From positions 1 to 41,635 of IMG/VR virus record IMGVR_UViG_3300020121_000089: a stretch of 41,635 nucleotides of DNA; one strand, given 5' to 3'. This document shows, piece after piece, positions 1 through 8,876 of this stretch (its first letter is position 1; every line of letters begins with the position of its first letter). Below the pieces are notes generated by a model. That model was not told the DNA's origin, did no database searches, and worked only from the letters and a program-made list of their open reading frames with translations. Made by a program: the position numbers and the translations under genes. The DNA is from a virus.

Positions 1-23
1 CTGAGGCCGAGCCGTCGGGAAAC
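1..23. repeat. Terminal direct repeat, left copy (circular closure)
   Basis: These 23 bases are identical to the last 23 of the window. Such a short exact overlap is the usual sign of a circular assembly cut at an arbitrary point. It is too short for a terminally redundant virion end. The methyltransferase reading frame stays open across the joined ends. Confidence 0.9.
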
Positions 24-62
24 TCCGCCGGGAGTCAAGTTCGTATCGCCGCGAAATTCGCT

Positions 63-1319
63 GTGGGGGGGCTACCAGGGCCCCCCCCAAGCGCCGTAGC
101 AGGGGCCGAGGGGGCCGCCCTGACGCTCGCCGGGCTGGTGCCCGATCCCGCGAACCGCCGGCAGCACACGCCGCGCAACCTCGGGATGATCGCCGACAGT
201 TTGCAGGCCGTCGGCGTCGCGCGCTCGATCGTGATCGACGAGCACAACGAGATCCTGGCCGGGAACGGTTTGGTGGAAGCCGCCACGGCCGCGGGCCTCA
301 CGAAACTGCAAGTCGTCGAGGCCGACGGCGACACCGTGATCGCGGTGCGCCGCCGCGGGCTGAGTGCCGAACAAAAACGCTCGCTCGCGCTGTTCGACAA
401 CCGGAGCGCCGAGCTTGCGGCGTGGAATGTCGAGCGCCTGAAGATCGATTCCGTCGAGGGCCTCGAGCTGAAACCGTTTTTCTTTGACACCGAAGTCGCG
501 ACGCTGTTCGGCAACACGCCGCCGGCTCGAGGGAGAACGGATCCCGACGCGGTGCCGCGGGAACGATCGAAAACGACAATCGCGCCGGGCGATTTATTCG
601 CGCTCGGGCCCCACCGGATCTTGTGCGGCGACTGCACGAAACCCACTGATATCGCGCGGCTGCTCGAGGGCGACAAGGTGCAGCTCGTCGTCACCGATCC
701 GCCGTATGCGATCTACGGCTCGAGCACCGGGATCGGTTCCGATATCGCCGACGACAAGATGGTGCGCGCGTTCTTTCTCGACATTCTCAAACTGGCCGAC
801 GTGCTCGAGGTGTTCGGGCACTTCTACGTGTGTTGCGACTGGCGATCCTGGCCGAGCTGGTGGGAAATGGCGAAGCGCGCCGAGCTGACGCCGAAAAATC
901 TGATCATTTGGGACAAACACAACTCGGGGCTCGGCTCGAGCTACGCGAACACGTACGAGGCGATCGGGTTCTTTGCGAAACTGCCGCGGCAAACCGTCAT
1001 GCGCAGCGGACAACGATCGGGGCAGCGCCAGGTACACAAGCCGAATCTGTGGCGCGGCAACCGCGTCACCGGCGACGAGCGCGAGCACAACGCGCAAAAG
1101 CCGGTGGAGCTGATGCAGTTTTTGATCGACAACTCGAGCGACGCCGGCGATCTGGTGCTCGAGCCGTTCGCCGGTTCGGGCACGACGCTGATCGCGGCAC
1201 ATGCGCTCGGCCGCCGGTGTTACGCCCTCGAGATTGAGCCGCGCTATTGTCAACTCGTGATCGATCGGTGGGAAGCGTTCACCGGCGACAAGGCCGCGAG
1301 GATCGACGGCCATGTATGA
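63..1319 (+). CDS. ParB-like domain fused to N4/N6 DNA methyltransferase
   Basis: Site-specific DNA methyltransferase of the beta type, where the catalytic motif precedes the cofactor motif. Residues 20-110 form a ParB/Srx-like domain (PDPANRRQHTPRN, then EILAGNG). DPPY lies at residues 212-215, and the S-adenosylmethionine motif FAGSGTT at 369-375. The same two-domain layout is common in phages and sits beside terminase genes, where it may protect phage DNA from restriction. The start is uncertain. GTG 63 is given, but the frame is open to position 3 and, across the circular junction, back to an in-frame GTG at 41564. It ends in an ATGA overlap with the small terminase. Confidence 0.85.
   Translation: MGGLPGPPPSAVAGAEGAALTLAGLVPDPANRRQHTPRNLGMIADSLQAVGVARSIVIDEHNEILAGNGLVEAATAAGLTKLQVVEADGDTVIAVRRRGLSAEQKRSLALFDNRSAELAAWNVERLKIDSVEGLELKPFFFDTEVATLFGNTPPARGRTDPDAVPRERSKTTIAPGDLFALGPHRILCGDCTKPTDIARLLEGDKVQLVVTDPPYAIYGSSTGIGSDIADDKMVRAFFLDILKLADVLEVFGHFYVCCDWRSWPSWWEMAKRAELTPKNLIIWDKHNSGLGSSYANTYEAIGFFAKLPRQTVMRSGQRSGQRQVHKPNLWRGNRVTGDEREHNAQKPVELMQFLIDNSSDAGDLVLEPFAGSGTTLIAAHALGRRCYALEIEPRYCQLVIDRWEAFTGDKAARIDGHV
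65..87. repeat. Perfect 8-bp G/C inverted repeat at the methyltransferase start
   Basis: GGGGGGGC (65-72) and GCCCCCCC (80-87) are exact reverse complements around a 7-base loop. An RNA hairpin here would cover the GTG 63 start region. There is no following T run, so it is not a standard terminator. Confidence 0.7.
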
Positions 1320-1837
1320 GAGGCCGAAAGCCGAAACCGACGGCACAACGGCGGCTCGAGGGGAACCCCGGTAAGCGACGCATCAACGAGGATGAGCCGA
1401 AACCGCCCGCCCCGTCGGAGGAATTCGACGTGCCGCCGCCCGAGCTGGCAGAGCACGCGATCGCCTCGGCCGAGTGGAGCCGGCTCGCGCCCATGCTGCG
1501 GGCGGTGCGCGTGATTACGGAAGCCGATCGGAGCGCGCTGATCGCCTTGTGCCTCGAGTGGGGCCGCTACATGGACGCCACCGCGCACACGAAGCGATCC
1601 GGCATGGTGATCCAAACCCCGAGCGGCTACCCGATCACGAACCCGTACCTGGCGATCGCCGTGCGGGCCCTGGCCGGCTGCCAGAAACTCTGGACGGAAC
1701 TGGGCCTGACGCCCTCGAGCCGTTCGCGCGTGCACACCGTCGGGCCGCTGCCGGCGGCCGGCGAGCAGGAAACGACGGTCGCGCGGCTACAGCGCCAGGC
1801 GCTCGCGCTGCGGCGGCCGGTGGCGGTGAAACGGTGA
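1316..1837 (+). CDS. terS: Terminase small subunit, P27 family
   Basis: Small terminase that recognises phage DNA for packaging, 173 residues. The N-terminus MRGRKPKPTAQRRLEGNPGKR (1-21) followed by an acidic/proline stretch is the signature of the phage P27-type family. A helical core follows, with the ADRSALIALCLEWGRY and QTPSGYPITNPYLAIA segments typical of it. ATG 1316 is chosen because it begins the family signature and overlaps the methyltransferase stop (ATGA). An upstream in-frame start at 1247 would only add residues read in the wrong frame of the methyltransferase. The large subunit lies 1 kb downstream, separated by four small genes. Confidence 0.92.
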   Translation: MRGRKPKPTAQRRLEGNPGKRRINEDEPKPPAPSEEFDVPPPELAEHAIASAEWSRLAPMLRAVRVITEADRSALIALCLEWGRYMDATAHTKRSGMVIQTPSGYPITNPYLAIAVRALAGCQKLWTELGLTPSSRSRVHTVGPLPAAGEQETTVARLQRQALALRRPVAVKR

Positions 1838-1846
1838 GCGGCTGTG

Positions 1847-2284
1847 ATGCTCCGGCCGATTAGTCTGCGCGCCGCTCGTGTCTACGTGGCGCAAGTGCAC
1901 CGGCACCACGAAACGCCGCAGGGCGGCAAGTTCGCCCTGGCCGCCTGGCACGAGGACAAGCACGTCGGCGTCGCGATCGTCGGCCGGCCGGTGTCGCGCG
2001 TGCTGGATGACGGCTGGACGGCAGAAGTAATCCGCGTGGCGACGGACGGCACGCGCAACGCCGGCTCGTTCCTGTATGGCGCGGCGAAGCGGGCGGCGCA
2101 AGCGATGGGCTATCGCAAGGTGATTACGTACACGCTGATCGAGGAAAGCGGGGCCAGTTTGCGCGCTGTCGGCTGGACGCGCGTGGGGCTGCCAGGTGCC
2201 CGCGGCTCGTGGCGCTGCACGGCTCGGCCGGCGGCGAAAGCCTCGCCGACGCAAATGAAAATCCGATGGGAAACGCACGCCTGA
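1847..2284 (+). CDS. XF1762-family protein, GNAT-like fold
   Basis: A 145-residue protein of the XF1762 family found in many prophages. Visible family features are the opening LRPISLRAARVYV, the paired histidines at HRHHETPQGGKF, GVAIVGRPVSR, and RVATDGTRNAGSFLYGAA. The fold is thought to resemble GNAT acetyltransferases, but the substrate is not known. GTG 1844 lies just before ATG 1847; the ATG is preferred because homologues start with one methionine before LRPI. It sits between the two terminase genes, a frequent place for accessory genes. Confidence 0.8.
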   Translation: MLRPISLRAARVYVAQVHRHHETPQGGKFALAAWHEDKHVGVAIVGRPVSRVLDDGWTAEVIRVATDGTRNAGSFLYGAAKRAAQAMGYRKVITYTLIEESGASLRAVGWTRVGLPGARGSWRCTARPAAKASPTQMKIRWETHA

Positions 2285-2305
2285 ACGCCGGGAGGGTGAA
2301 CGGAA

Positions 2306-2464
2306 ATGTTCAAGCTACAACCGCACCATTTCACGAGCCGCGAGGCATACGACCGAGCGACGACGAAGCGCAAACCGGCCGCCACAACGGGCGATCACGA
2401 CGGCCGCCGGCAAGAGACACGACGGCGGCCTGGCGCGGTGCGCCGGCTGGCGGTGAAGCGATGA
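2306..2464 (+). CDS. Small basic hypothetical protein (52 aa)
   Basis: A 52-residue frame opening MFKLQPHHFTSREAYDRAT and ending in an arginine-rich tail (RRRPGAVRRLAVKR). A G-rich ribosome-binding sequence (GGGAGGG, 2290-2296) lies about nine bases upstream, and the stop overlaps the next start as ATGA at 2461. That coupling matches nearly every gene border here and is the main support. No family recognised. The basic tail suggests nucleic-acid binding, by inference only. Confidence 0.55.
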   Translation: MFKLQPHHFTSREAYDRATTKRKPAATTGDHDGRRQETRRRPGAVRRLAVKR

Positions 2465-2664
2465 ACGACGACGAGCGGCCGCCCGAGATCTGCGAGTTCT
2501 GCGGCGACGCGCCGCCCGAGCTGTTCCTGCTCGCGCGCTGCCATCCAACAGCGCCGCTGCGCGTGCGCAAGGAAGGGCCCCTGCTGATCCTCACGTGCTA
2601 TTTGCCCGACTGCGGGCGCGAGCTGGCGCGGTTCCAGATCTACGAACCGCCGGTGGCGGGATGA
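2461..2664 (+). CDS. Small zinc-binding hypothetical protein (67 aa)
   Basis: A 67-residue protein with CEFCGD near the N-terminus and CYLPDC near the C-terminus, a spacing that suggests one bound zinc. ATG 2461 is chosen because it overlaps the upstream stop and begins the cysteine-bearing sequence; a longer in-frame reading from 2209 would be antagonistic to the XF1762 gene. Function unknown. It is followed by another ATGA overlap. Confidence 0.65.
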   Translation: MNDDERPPEICEFCGDAPPELFLLARCHPTAPLRVRKEGPLLILTCYLPDCGRELARFQIYEPPVAG

Positions 2665-2855
2665 ACGAGATCTACCTGTGCCGCGCGTGCTCGCGATCGA
2701 CGCGCACGATCGAGGGCCCGTGCCGGATGTGCGGCGCGTGCAGCTGGAACATTGTGAAAGAGAAACTGACCGAGATGCCGTGGTATCCGATGGCCGCGAA
2801 GCTTCGCATTATGGCGCGTATGACGCGCGAGCAAGCGGCGCGGGGGCAACGGTGA
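2661..2855 (+). CDS. Small zinc-ribbon protein (64 aa)
   Basis: A 64-residue protein with CRAC (8-11 region) and CRMCGAC, five cysteines in the first 30 residues, fitting a zinc ribbon, followed by a helical basic tail. Start and stop overlap the neighbours (ATGA at 2661, GTGA at 2852), so it is probably translationally coupled to the large terminase. Its function is unknown. Confidence 0.65.
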   Translation: MNEIYLCRACSRSTRTIEGPCRMCGACSWNIVKEKLTEMPWYPMAAKLRIMARMTREQAARGQR

Positions 2856-4537
2856 TCCGGTTCCGGCATCGCGTCGATCGGTACGCCCACGCTGTCGACG
2901 ACGGCCGGATCGTCGCGGGCCCGCTCGTGCGCCTGGCGTGCGATCGGCATTTACGCGATCGACACCTCGCCGCCCGCAAAAGCGGCCATCCACGCGGCTT
3001 TTATTTCCACGTCGCGGCCGCGGATCATGTGATCGAGTTTTTCGAGCGCGTGCTGCGGCTGCCCGACACGCTCGATCCGAACGGCGACGCGGTGCCGTTC
3101 CTGCTGACGCCCGCGAATACGTTCATCGTGGGATCGATATTCGGCTGGAAAATGCCCGACGGCTACCGCCGGATCCTCGACGCGTATGTCGAGGAAGGCA
3201 AGGGCAACGCCAAAACGCCCGTCGGCGCGGGGATCGGACTCTACGGCCTGACGATGGACGGCGAACAGGCCGCCGAGGTGTATTCCGTCGCGACGGGGAT
3301 CGAGCAAGCGCGGATCTGCTGGCTGGACGCCGATCGCATGGTGGAGGCCTCGCCCGAGCTGCTCGAGCTGGTGCGCCGCGGCAAGGATAACCTCTCGTGC
3401 CCGGCGACGTATTCGTGGTTCCGGCCGCTCTCGAAAGAAAAGCGCGGCAAGTCGGGCCCGCGGCCGCACTTCGTGATCCTCGACGAGATGCACGAGTACG
3501 CCGACGCCGTTGTCGTGAACAAAATGCGCGCCGGCATGAAGCGCCGCCGGCAACCGCTCTCGCTCGGGATCACGAACGCCGGATTCGACCGCACCTCGAT
3601 CTGCTGGCAACACCACGAACACGCGCGCCAGGTGCTCGAGGGCACCGTCGAGGACGATCGCCTGTTCGCGTACGTGTGCGCGCTCGACAAGGACGACGAT
3701 CCGCTGACGGATAAGAGCTGCCACATAAAGGCGAACCCGAACTTGGGGATCGTCATTCAACAGGAATACCTCGATCGCCAGGTGGCGAACGCGCGCCATA
3801 TCGCGAGCGAAACGAACACGGTCTTGCGGTTGAACTTTTGCGTGTGGAACCAATCACACGAGGCCGCGTGGAACATGGCGCAGTGGCGCGCGTGCGAGGC
3901 CCTGCCGGTGCCGACGGCCGACGAGCTGCTCGGCGCGTCCTGTTGGGGCGGCCTCGACTTGGGGCAAACCGACGACTTCGCCGCGTGGGCGCGCTTGTGG
4001 GAACTGGCCGACGGCCGGTGCTTCGCCAAGATGCGGTTCTGGCTGCCGCGGGCCGCGGTGCAAACGTATCCCGATCGGCCGTATCTCGAGTGGGAACGGG
4101 CCGGCCTGCTGACGCTCACCGAAGGCGACACCACGGATATCGACTTGATCGAGGATACGGTGCTCGAGGACGCGCGCGAGGATGGCGTGCTCGAGATCGC
4201 CTACGACAAACGGTTCGCGCAGCAGCTCGCGCTCCACTTGCAGGGCGCGGGCCTGACGATGGTGGACACACCGCAAGGCTACGCGTTGAACGAGGCGATC
4301 AAGTCGCTCGCCAAACTGATCGTCGACGTGGGGATCACGCCCGGCCGCGATCTGATCCTCGGCTGGATGATGGATAACAGCGTGCTCCGGCACGGGCGGA
4401 ACAAGGAAGTTCGGCTCGACAAGGACGCCGCCAAGGACAAAATCGACGGGCCCGTCGCGCTTGTCATGGCGAACGCGCGCCGGATCGTGCGCGTGCCCGA
4501 GGTGCCGGCCGAAGATCCCGATTTGGTGACCGCATGA
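2852..4537 (+). CDS. terL: Terminase large subunit
   Basis: ATP-driven packaging motor and nuclease of the HK97/P27-type family, 561 residues. The ATPase part has a Walker A-like GKGNAKT at 116-122 and Walker B VILDE at 208-212. The nuclease part begins at GGLDLGQTDDF (about 367-376), with later acidic residues at DIDLIED and IAYDKRF. FHVA..VIEFFERVLRLPD and VGSIFGWKMPDGYRR are typical of this terminase group. GTG 2852 is chosen because homology begins there and it overlaps the upstream stop. In the P-loop the usual GKGNGKS reads GKGNAKT, keeping the lysine. With P27 TerS and HNH it suggests cos-type packaging. Confidence 0.95.
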   Translation: MIRFRHRVDRYAHAVDDGRIVAGPLVRLACDRHLRDRHLAARKSGHPRGFYFHVAAADHVIEFFERVLRLPDTLDPNGDAVPFLLTPANTFIVGSIFGWKMPDGYRRILDAYVEEGKGNAKTPVGAGIGLYGLTMDGEQAAEVYSVATGIEQARICWLDADRMVEASPELLELVRRGKDNLSCPATYSWFRPLSKEKRGKSGPRPHFVILDEMHEYADAVVVNKMRAGMKRRRQPLSLGITNAGFDRTSICWQHHEHARQVLEGTVEDDRLFAYVCALDKDDDPLTDKSCHIKANPNLGIVIQQEYLDRQVANARHIASETNTVLRLNFCVWNQSHEAAWNMAQWRACEALPVPTADELLGASCWGGLDLGQTDDFAAWARLWELADGRCFAKMRFWLPRAAVQTYPDRPYLEWERAGLLTLTEGDTTDIDLIEDTVLEDAREDGVLEIAYDKRFAQQLALHLQGAGLTMVDTPQGYALNEAIKSLAKLIVDVGITPGRDLILGWMMDNSVLRHGRNKEVRLDKDAAKDKIDGPVALVMANARRIVRVPEVPAEDPDLVTA

Positions 4538-4734
4538 AACACGAACGCGATCACCCTGGCCGCGGCCGCCGGCCCCTCGACGACGAGGATCCATCCGTGC
4601 CGGTGAGTTTCCGATTGCCGTCGCGCCAGCTCGACGACTTGATCGAGCGCGCCAGGCTCGAGCGCGTCACCGTCGGCGAGCTGATTCGCCGCTCGATCGA
4701 GGCCGGCCGGCCGCCAAAAAGTATTTTAAAATAG
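4534..4734 (+). CDS. Ribbon-helix-helix-like small protein (66 aa)
   Basis: A 66-residue protein with a likely ribbon-helix-helix domain at 20-60: a strand VPVSFRLPSRQLDDLIERA followed by a helix ending in VGELIRRSIEAG. Such domains bind DNA as dimers. It overlaps the large terminase stop (ATGA). Its target is unknown; it could regulate late genes or assist packaging. Confidence 0.7.
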   Translation: MKHERDHPGRGRRPLDDEDPSVPVSFRLPSRQLDDLIERARLERVTVGELIRRSIEAGRPPKSILK

Positions 4735-4817
4735 GCCCCCCACCTACCTGGGCCGCACACTGCCGAACGGTGCTCTCGTCGCTGTTCTGGTGGCGGCCGC
4801 CTTGTCTCCTGCGATCG

Positions 4818-5000
4818 GTGCTCGTCAATTTGATCTCGGAACCGGATACGGCGCTCCGCGGCGTGCTGTGGAGTAGTCGCGGGCCCTGGCTCACGTTGCG
4901 CGACGCCGCCGTGATCAAGGCCGCGGCCGCCGCGGTGCCGCTCGACGGGGAAGTCGTGATCCATCGGGCGAACGTCGCGTTTGTGCAGGTGTTCTTCTGA
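4818..5000 (+). CDS. Conserved small phage protein before the portal gene (60 aa)
   Basis: The core VNLISEPDTALRGVLW, WLTLRDAAVIKA and DGEVVIHRANVAFVQV resembles short proteins I recall just upstream of portal genes in other phages. Function unknown. GTG 4818 is chosen because such proteins begin around VNLI. An in-frame GTG at 4770 would add 16 residues. Neither start has a good ribosome-binding site. The last base is shared with the portal ATG. Positions 4735-4817 otherwise hold nothing recognisable. Confidence 0.6.
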   Translation: MLVNLISEPDTALRGVLWSSRGPWLTLRDAAVIKAAAAAVPLDGEVVIHRANVAFVQVFF

Positions 5001-6538
5001 TGATCGTGCAGAGTTTCGGGGCCCTGCAACAGTTTGGTGGCGGCCCGCCGCCGCCGCTCAATGCGTACGGCTCGCTGAACATGGGCGGCCCGTCGCGCTG
5101 GTGGCACCGCGCAAGCGCCGCGCTCTACGCGAACCTGTACGCGACGCAGCCGAACGTGCGGATCGTGATCGACTTTCTCGCGCGGAATATCGCGCAGCTC
5201 GGAATTCACGCGTTCCGCCGCGTGTCCGACAACGATCGCGAGCGCCTCGTCGATCACGACGTGGTGCGCTGGCTCGCGAAACCGAATCCAGGGACAACCC
5301 AATACCGGCTGATCGAAGCGTTGATGATCGATATCGGGATCTACTTCGCCGCGTATTGGTTCAAGATGCGCGACGAGAACGGCGATCTCGTCGGCCTGGT
5401 GCGACTGCCGCCCGAAACCGTCGCGGTCGAGGGCTGGCTGATCCCGTCGGGTTTTGTGTGGACGTGGCCCGACGGCACCGCGTACCGCCTCAGTCCCCGC
5501 GACGTGTGTTATTTCGGCAACTACGATCCGCACGATCCCGTCGCCGGCCTCTCGCCGCTCGAAACGCTGCGCCAGCTGCTCGCCGAGGAAGCCGCGGCGA
5601 CGGACTATCGCGAATCGTTTTGGAACAATGCCGCCCGCCTCGAGGGCGTGATCGAGCGCCCGCTGAACGCGCCCCGGTGGACGAAGGAACAGAAGGCGGA
5701 ATTCCGATCGCAGTGGCAGCAGCGATTCGCCGGGGCCGCGAACGCCGGCCAAACCGCCGTACTCGACGACGGGATGACGTTCAAAGAGGCGTCCTACTCC
5801 GCGCGTGACTCCGAGTTCACCGCGTCGCGCAAGCTCTCGCGCGAGGAATGCGCGCGTGCCTATCACTTGCCGCTGCCGATGGTCGGGATCCTCGATCACG
5901 CGACGTTCTCGAACATCAAAGAACAGCACAAGCAGCTCTATCAGGACGCGCTCGGGCCGTGGAATACGTACCTCGTCGACGAGTTCGAGCGGCAACTGCT
6001 GACCGAAAGCACCGATCAAGAGGGCGTCTACCTCGAGTTCAACATCGCCGAAAAACTGAAGGGCAGTTTCGAGGAACAGGCCGGCGCGCTGCAAACGCTC
6101 TGCGGCCGGCCGGTGATGACGGCCAACGAGGGCCGGGCCCGGCTGAACCTGCCGTCGATGAAAGACGATCCGAGCGCCGATCAACTGTCGGCCCCCCTGA
6201 ACACCTCGAGCGCGTACGCGGGCAAGGCCGAGCCGACGCCGGCCGACGTGCCGCCGGCCGCAACGGCCGCGGTGATTCGGGCCTCGTGGGATCGGCAGCG
6301 GAAAAGCCTCGAGCGGCACGACGCCGCGGAACATGCGGCCGCGTATGACGTGGGCCGATGGGATCGCGAACTGGCCGCCGATCTCGAGCCGCTCTACCTC
6401 ACCGCCGGCTGCGCGCCCGAGGTGGCGGCGCGCGAGGCCTCGAGCCGGGCCGCCCGCGTCAATGCCGACACGTTGACACTGCTCGTCGCGCGGGAAAACG
6501 CGTTCAGCACGGCCAGGGAGGCCGCCCTGTATGGCTAA
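5000..6538 (+). CDS. Portal protein, HK97 family
   Basis: Forms the ring at the head vertex through which DNA enters, 512 residues. Recognisable parts are the proline-rich opening, NVRIVIDFLARNIAQLGIHA, DHDVVRWLAKPNP, the WNNAARLEGVIERP segment, DDGMTFKEASYSARD, ARAYHLPLPMVGI and QLYQDALGPWNTYLVDEFE, all typical of HK97-type portals. The C-terminal 130 residues are less conserved and rich in Ala and Arg. It starts on the last base of the upstream gene and overlaps the protease gene by eight bases. Confidence 0.95.
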   Translation: MIVQSFGALQQFGGGPPPPLNAYGSLNMGGPSRWWHRASAALYANLYATQPNVRIVIDFLARNIAQLGIHAFRRVSDNDRERLVDHDVVRWLAKPNPGTTQYRLIEALMIDIGIYFAAYWFKMRDENGDLVGLVRLPPETVAVEGWLIPSGFVWTWPDGTAYRLSPRDVCYFGNYDPHDPVAGLSPLETLRQLLAEEAAATDYRESFWNNAARLEGVIERPLNAPRWTKEQKAEFRSQWQQRFAGAANAGQTAVLDDGMTFKEASYSARDSEFTASRKLSREECARAYHLPLPMVGILDHATFSNIKEQHKQLYQDALGPWNTYLVDEFERQLLTESTDQEGVYLEFNIAEKLKGSFEEQAGALQTLCGRPVMTANEGRARLNLPSMKDDPSADQLSAPLNTSSAYAGKAEPTPADVPPAATAAVIRASWDRQRKSLERHDAAEHAAAYDVGRWDRELAADLEPLYLTAGCAPEVAAREASSRAARVNADTLTLLVARENAFSTAREAALYG

Positions 6539-7514
6539 GCGGAATCACTTCGATCACCTGATCGGCTTTGCCGTTTCGAACCCGTGGGCGATCACGCCCG
6601 AGATGCTCAGTGTGATCGAAGGGATCCTCACACGTCGGCTCGCCGGCGAGGACACAACCGTCGACGTGCAGGCCCTCGGCCGGCGCGAGGTGCCGACGGT
6701 GCAGAAGGGCGCGGGCGTCGCGCTGATCCCGATGCACGGTGTGCTCGCGCCGCGGATGAACTTGTTCACCGAGATCAGCGGCGGCACGACGTTCGAACAG
6801 GCCACACAGAATCTCCGCGAGGCCGTCGACGCGAAAGACATCGGAACGATCGTGCTCGATTGGGATTCGCCAGGCGGCAACGCGTTCGGCGCGAGCGACT
6901 TCGCGCGCGAGATCCTGAAAGCGCGCGCGGTGAAGCCGGTGATCTCGCAAGTGAACCACATGATGTGCTCGGCGGCGTACTGGACCGGCAGTTGCGCAAC
7001 GGAAATTGTCGCGACGTGTGACGCGATGGTGGGATCGATCGGCGTCTACACGATGCACGACGATCTGTCGGCCAATCGCGAACAACGCGGCGTCAAGCGC
7101 GAGCTGCTCGGCGTCGGTAAATACAAGCTCGAGGGCAACGACAACGCGCCGTTGACGGACGAAGGCCGCGCGCACGTGAACGCCCTGCTCGAGAAAACGA
7201 TGGCGCGCATGTGCGCGGATATCGCGAAGGGCCGCGGCACAACCGCGGCGGCCGTGCGCGCCGGCTACGGCGAAGGCCGCGTCGTCACCGCCGACGATGC
7301 CCTGGCCGCCGGGATGATCGATCGGATCGCGACACTCGACGACACGCTCTCGCGTGCGCTCGCCCCGGCGTCGGGAACGTCCCTGACGGCGCGGGCCGAG
7401 GCGGCGGCGGCCGACGGATCGCAGACGCCTCTTGAGGCGGCCGATACGCAGCGGCTACCAGACCGCACTTGGAAAACCGACATTGAGCGCCAGTTGCTCG
7501 CGCTGACGTTGTAG
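6531..7514 (+). CDS. Prohead protease, S49 (SppA-like) family
   Basis: Head-maturation serine protease, 327 residues. The S49 fold shows as GVALIPMHGVLAP (62-74), the oxyanion region DWDSPGGNAFG (110-120), the serine motif MMCSAAYWTGS with predicted nucleophile Ser147, GSIGVYTMHDD, and a lysine of GVGKYKLEGN (Lys197 or Lys199) as partner. S49-type proteases often process capsid and scaffold in phages. No separate scaffold gene is seen; the weakly conserved C-terminus (about 275-327) may act as one, as in other phages where protease and scaffold are fused (inference). Confidence 0.9.
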   Translation: MAKRNHFDHLIGFAVSNPWAITPEMLSVIEGILTRRLAGEDTTVDVQALGRREVPTVQKGAGVALIPMHGVLAPRMNLFTEISGGTTFEQATQNLREAVDAKDIGTIVLDWDSPGGNAFGASDFAREILKARAVKPVISQVNHMMCSAAYWTGSCATEIVATCDAMVGSIGVYTMHDDLSANREQRGVKRELLGVGKYKLEGNDNAPLTDEGRAHVNALLEKTMARMCADIAKGRGTTAAAVRAGYGEGRVVTADDALAAGMIDRIATLDDTLSRALAPASGTSLTARAEAAAADGSQTPLEAADTQRLPDRTWKTDIERQLLALTL

Positions 7515-7537
7515 CGGCGAGCGAACGAAGGAACGTC

Positions 7538-8806
7538 ATGCACAACGCGAATATCGCCGTACTGGAAGCCGATCTCAAAAAGAAACAGGCGGCCGCGCTC
7601 GCGCTGTTCGAATCGAACGCCAGAACGGCGCACGAGGAAAACCGCGAAACGACCGACGAGGAACGGGCCGCCGTGCAGGCGCTCGTCACCGAGGCCGAAA
7701 CGATCAAGGGCAAGATCGCGCGCGCCAAGGGCGACGACGATCAGCGCGCCGCGATCGAGCGGCTCTCGCAGGGGATCGGCCTCGTGCCGGCCGGGCCGGC
7801 CGGCGGCAATGCCGCGCTGCGGCTCTCGATGGGGCAGCAGTTCGTGCGCTCGCCCGAATATGAGTTTTTCCGCAAAGGCGGGCACCGCGCGCAGTCGGCC
7901 TGGCGCTCGCCGAGTATCGAACTGCACGGGCACAGCCTGTACGATCAGCGCGCGGCGACGATCACGAGCGATCCCGCGAGCGGCGGGGCGCTCTTGATCC
8001 CGCAGTACCTGCCGGGCATTTTGCCCTTGCCCACACGCCCGCTCGTCGTGGCGGATCTGTTCGCGCCCGGCACGGCGACGTCGAACGCGGTGACGTTCAT
8101 GCGGGAAAAGACGTTCACGAACGCGGCCGCGGCCGTGGCGGAAGGGGCGGCCAAACCCGAAAGCGCGATCACGTTCGAGGCGGTGACCGATCCCGTGCGC
8201 AAGCTCGCGCACTGGCTGCCCGTCACCGAGGAAATGCTCGAGGATGAAGCGCAGATCGCGAGCTACATCGACGCGCGGCTGCGGATCGGCGTGCAGCTCA
8301 CCGAGGACGATCAACTGCTGAACGGATCGGGCGTCGCGCCGAACCTGCTCGGCGTGCTCGCAACACCGGGCCTCGGGGCCCCGATCCCCGTCGGCGTCGC
8401 CCCCGCGACGGCTGCCGACGCGATCTTTCAGCAAATGATGGCCCTCGCGTGGTCGTCGTTCCTCATGCCCGACGGGATCGTGATGAATCCGGCCGATTGG
8501 GGCCAGATCGCGCTCACGAAGTCGACAACGGGCGAATACCTCGGCGGCGGGCCGTTCGTCGCGTCGCCGACGCCGACGTTGTGGGGACTGCCCGTGGCGG
8601 TGACACCGGCGATGGTGGCGAACACGGTGCTCGTCGGCGCGTTCAAAACGGGCGCGCAGATCTTTCGGCGCGGCGGGATCCGCGTCGAGGCGAGCAACTC
8701 ACACCAGGATTTCTTCATCAAAAACCTCGTCGCGATTCGCGCCGAGGAACGGCTCGCCCTGGCGATCTATCGGCCGTCGGCGTTCGGCACGGTGACCGGC
8801 GCGTAA
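7538..8806 (+). CDS. Major capsid protein, HK97 fold
   Basis: Main shell protein, 422 residues. Residues 1-85 are a predicted charged coiled coil (delta domain, normally removed by the protease). The capsid domain follows with SGGALLIPQYLPGI, the E-loop region, WLPVTEEMLEDEAQIASYIDARL, QLLNGSGVAPNLLGVL, IVMNPADWGQIAL, and LWGLPVAVTPAM, all classic HK97-fold segments. The ATG has a purine-rich upstream sequence (GAACGAAGGAAC). The gene directly follows portal and protease in the usual head-gene order. Confidence 0.95.
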   Translation: MHNANIAVLEADLKKKQAAALALFESNARTAHEENRETTDEERAAVQALVTEAETIKGKIARAKGDDDQRAAIERLSQGIGLVPAGPAGGNAALRLSMGQQFVRSPEYEFFRKGGHRAQSAWRSPSIELHGHSLYDQRAATITSDPASGGALLIPQYLPGILPLPTRPLVVADLFAPGTATSNAVTFMREKTFTNAAAAVAEGAAKPESAITFEAVTDPVRKLAHWLPVTEEMLEDEAQIASYIDARLRIGVQLTEDDQLLNGSGVAPNLLGVLATPGLGAPIPVGVAPATAADAIFQQMMALAWSSFLMPDGIVMNPADWGQIALTKSTTGEYLGGGPFVASPTPTLWGLPVAVTPAMVANTVLVGAFKTGAQIFRRGGIRVEASNSHQDFFIKNLVAIRAEERLALAIYRPSAFGTVTGA

Positions 8807-8876
8807 CTCCGATCAACCTGGCCGCCTCGAGCGATCCATCGTGGGGGCGCTCGAGGCGGATCGGGCAGGAGCGTCC

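Noticed and set aside
4667-6334. Long minus-strand frame opposite the portal
   Set aside because: Shadow of the portal gene caused by high GC content; no recognisable family.
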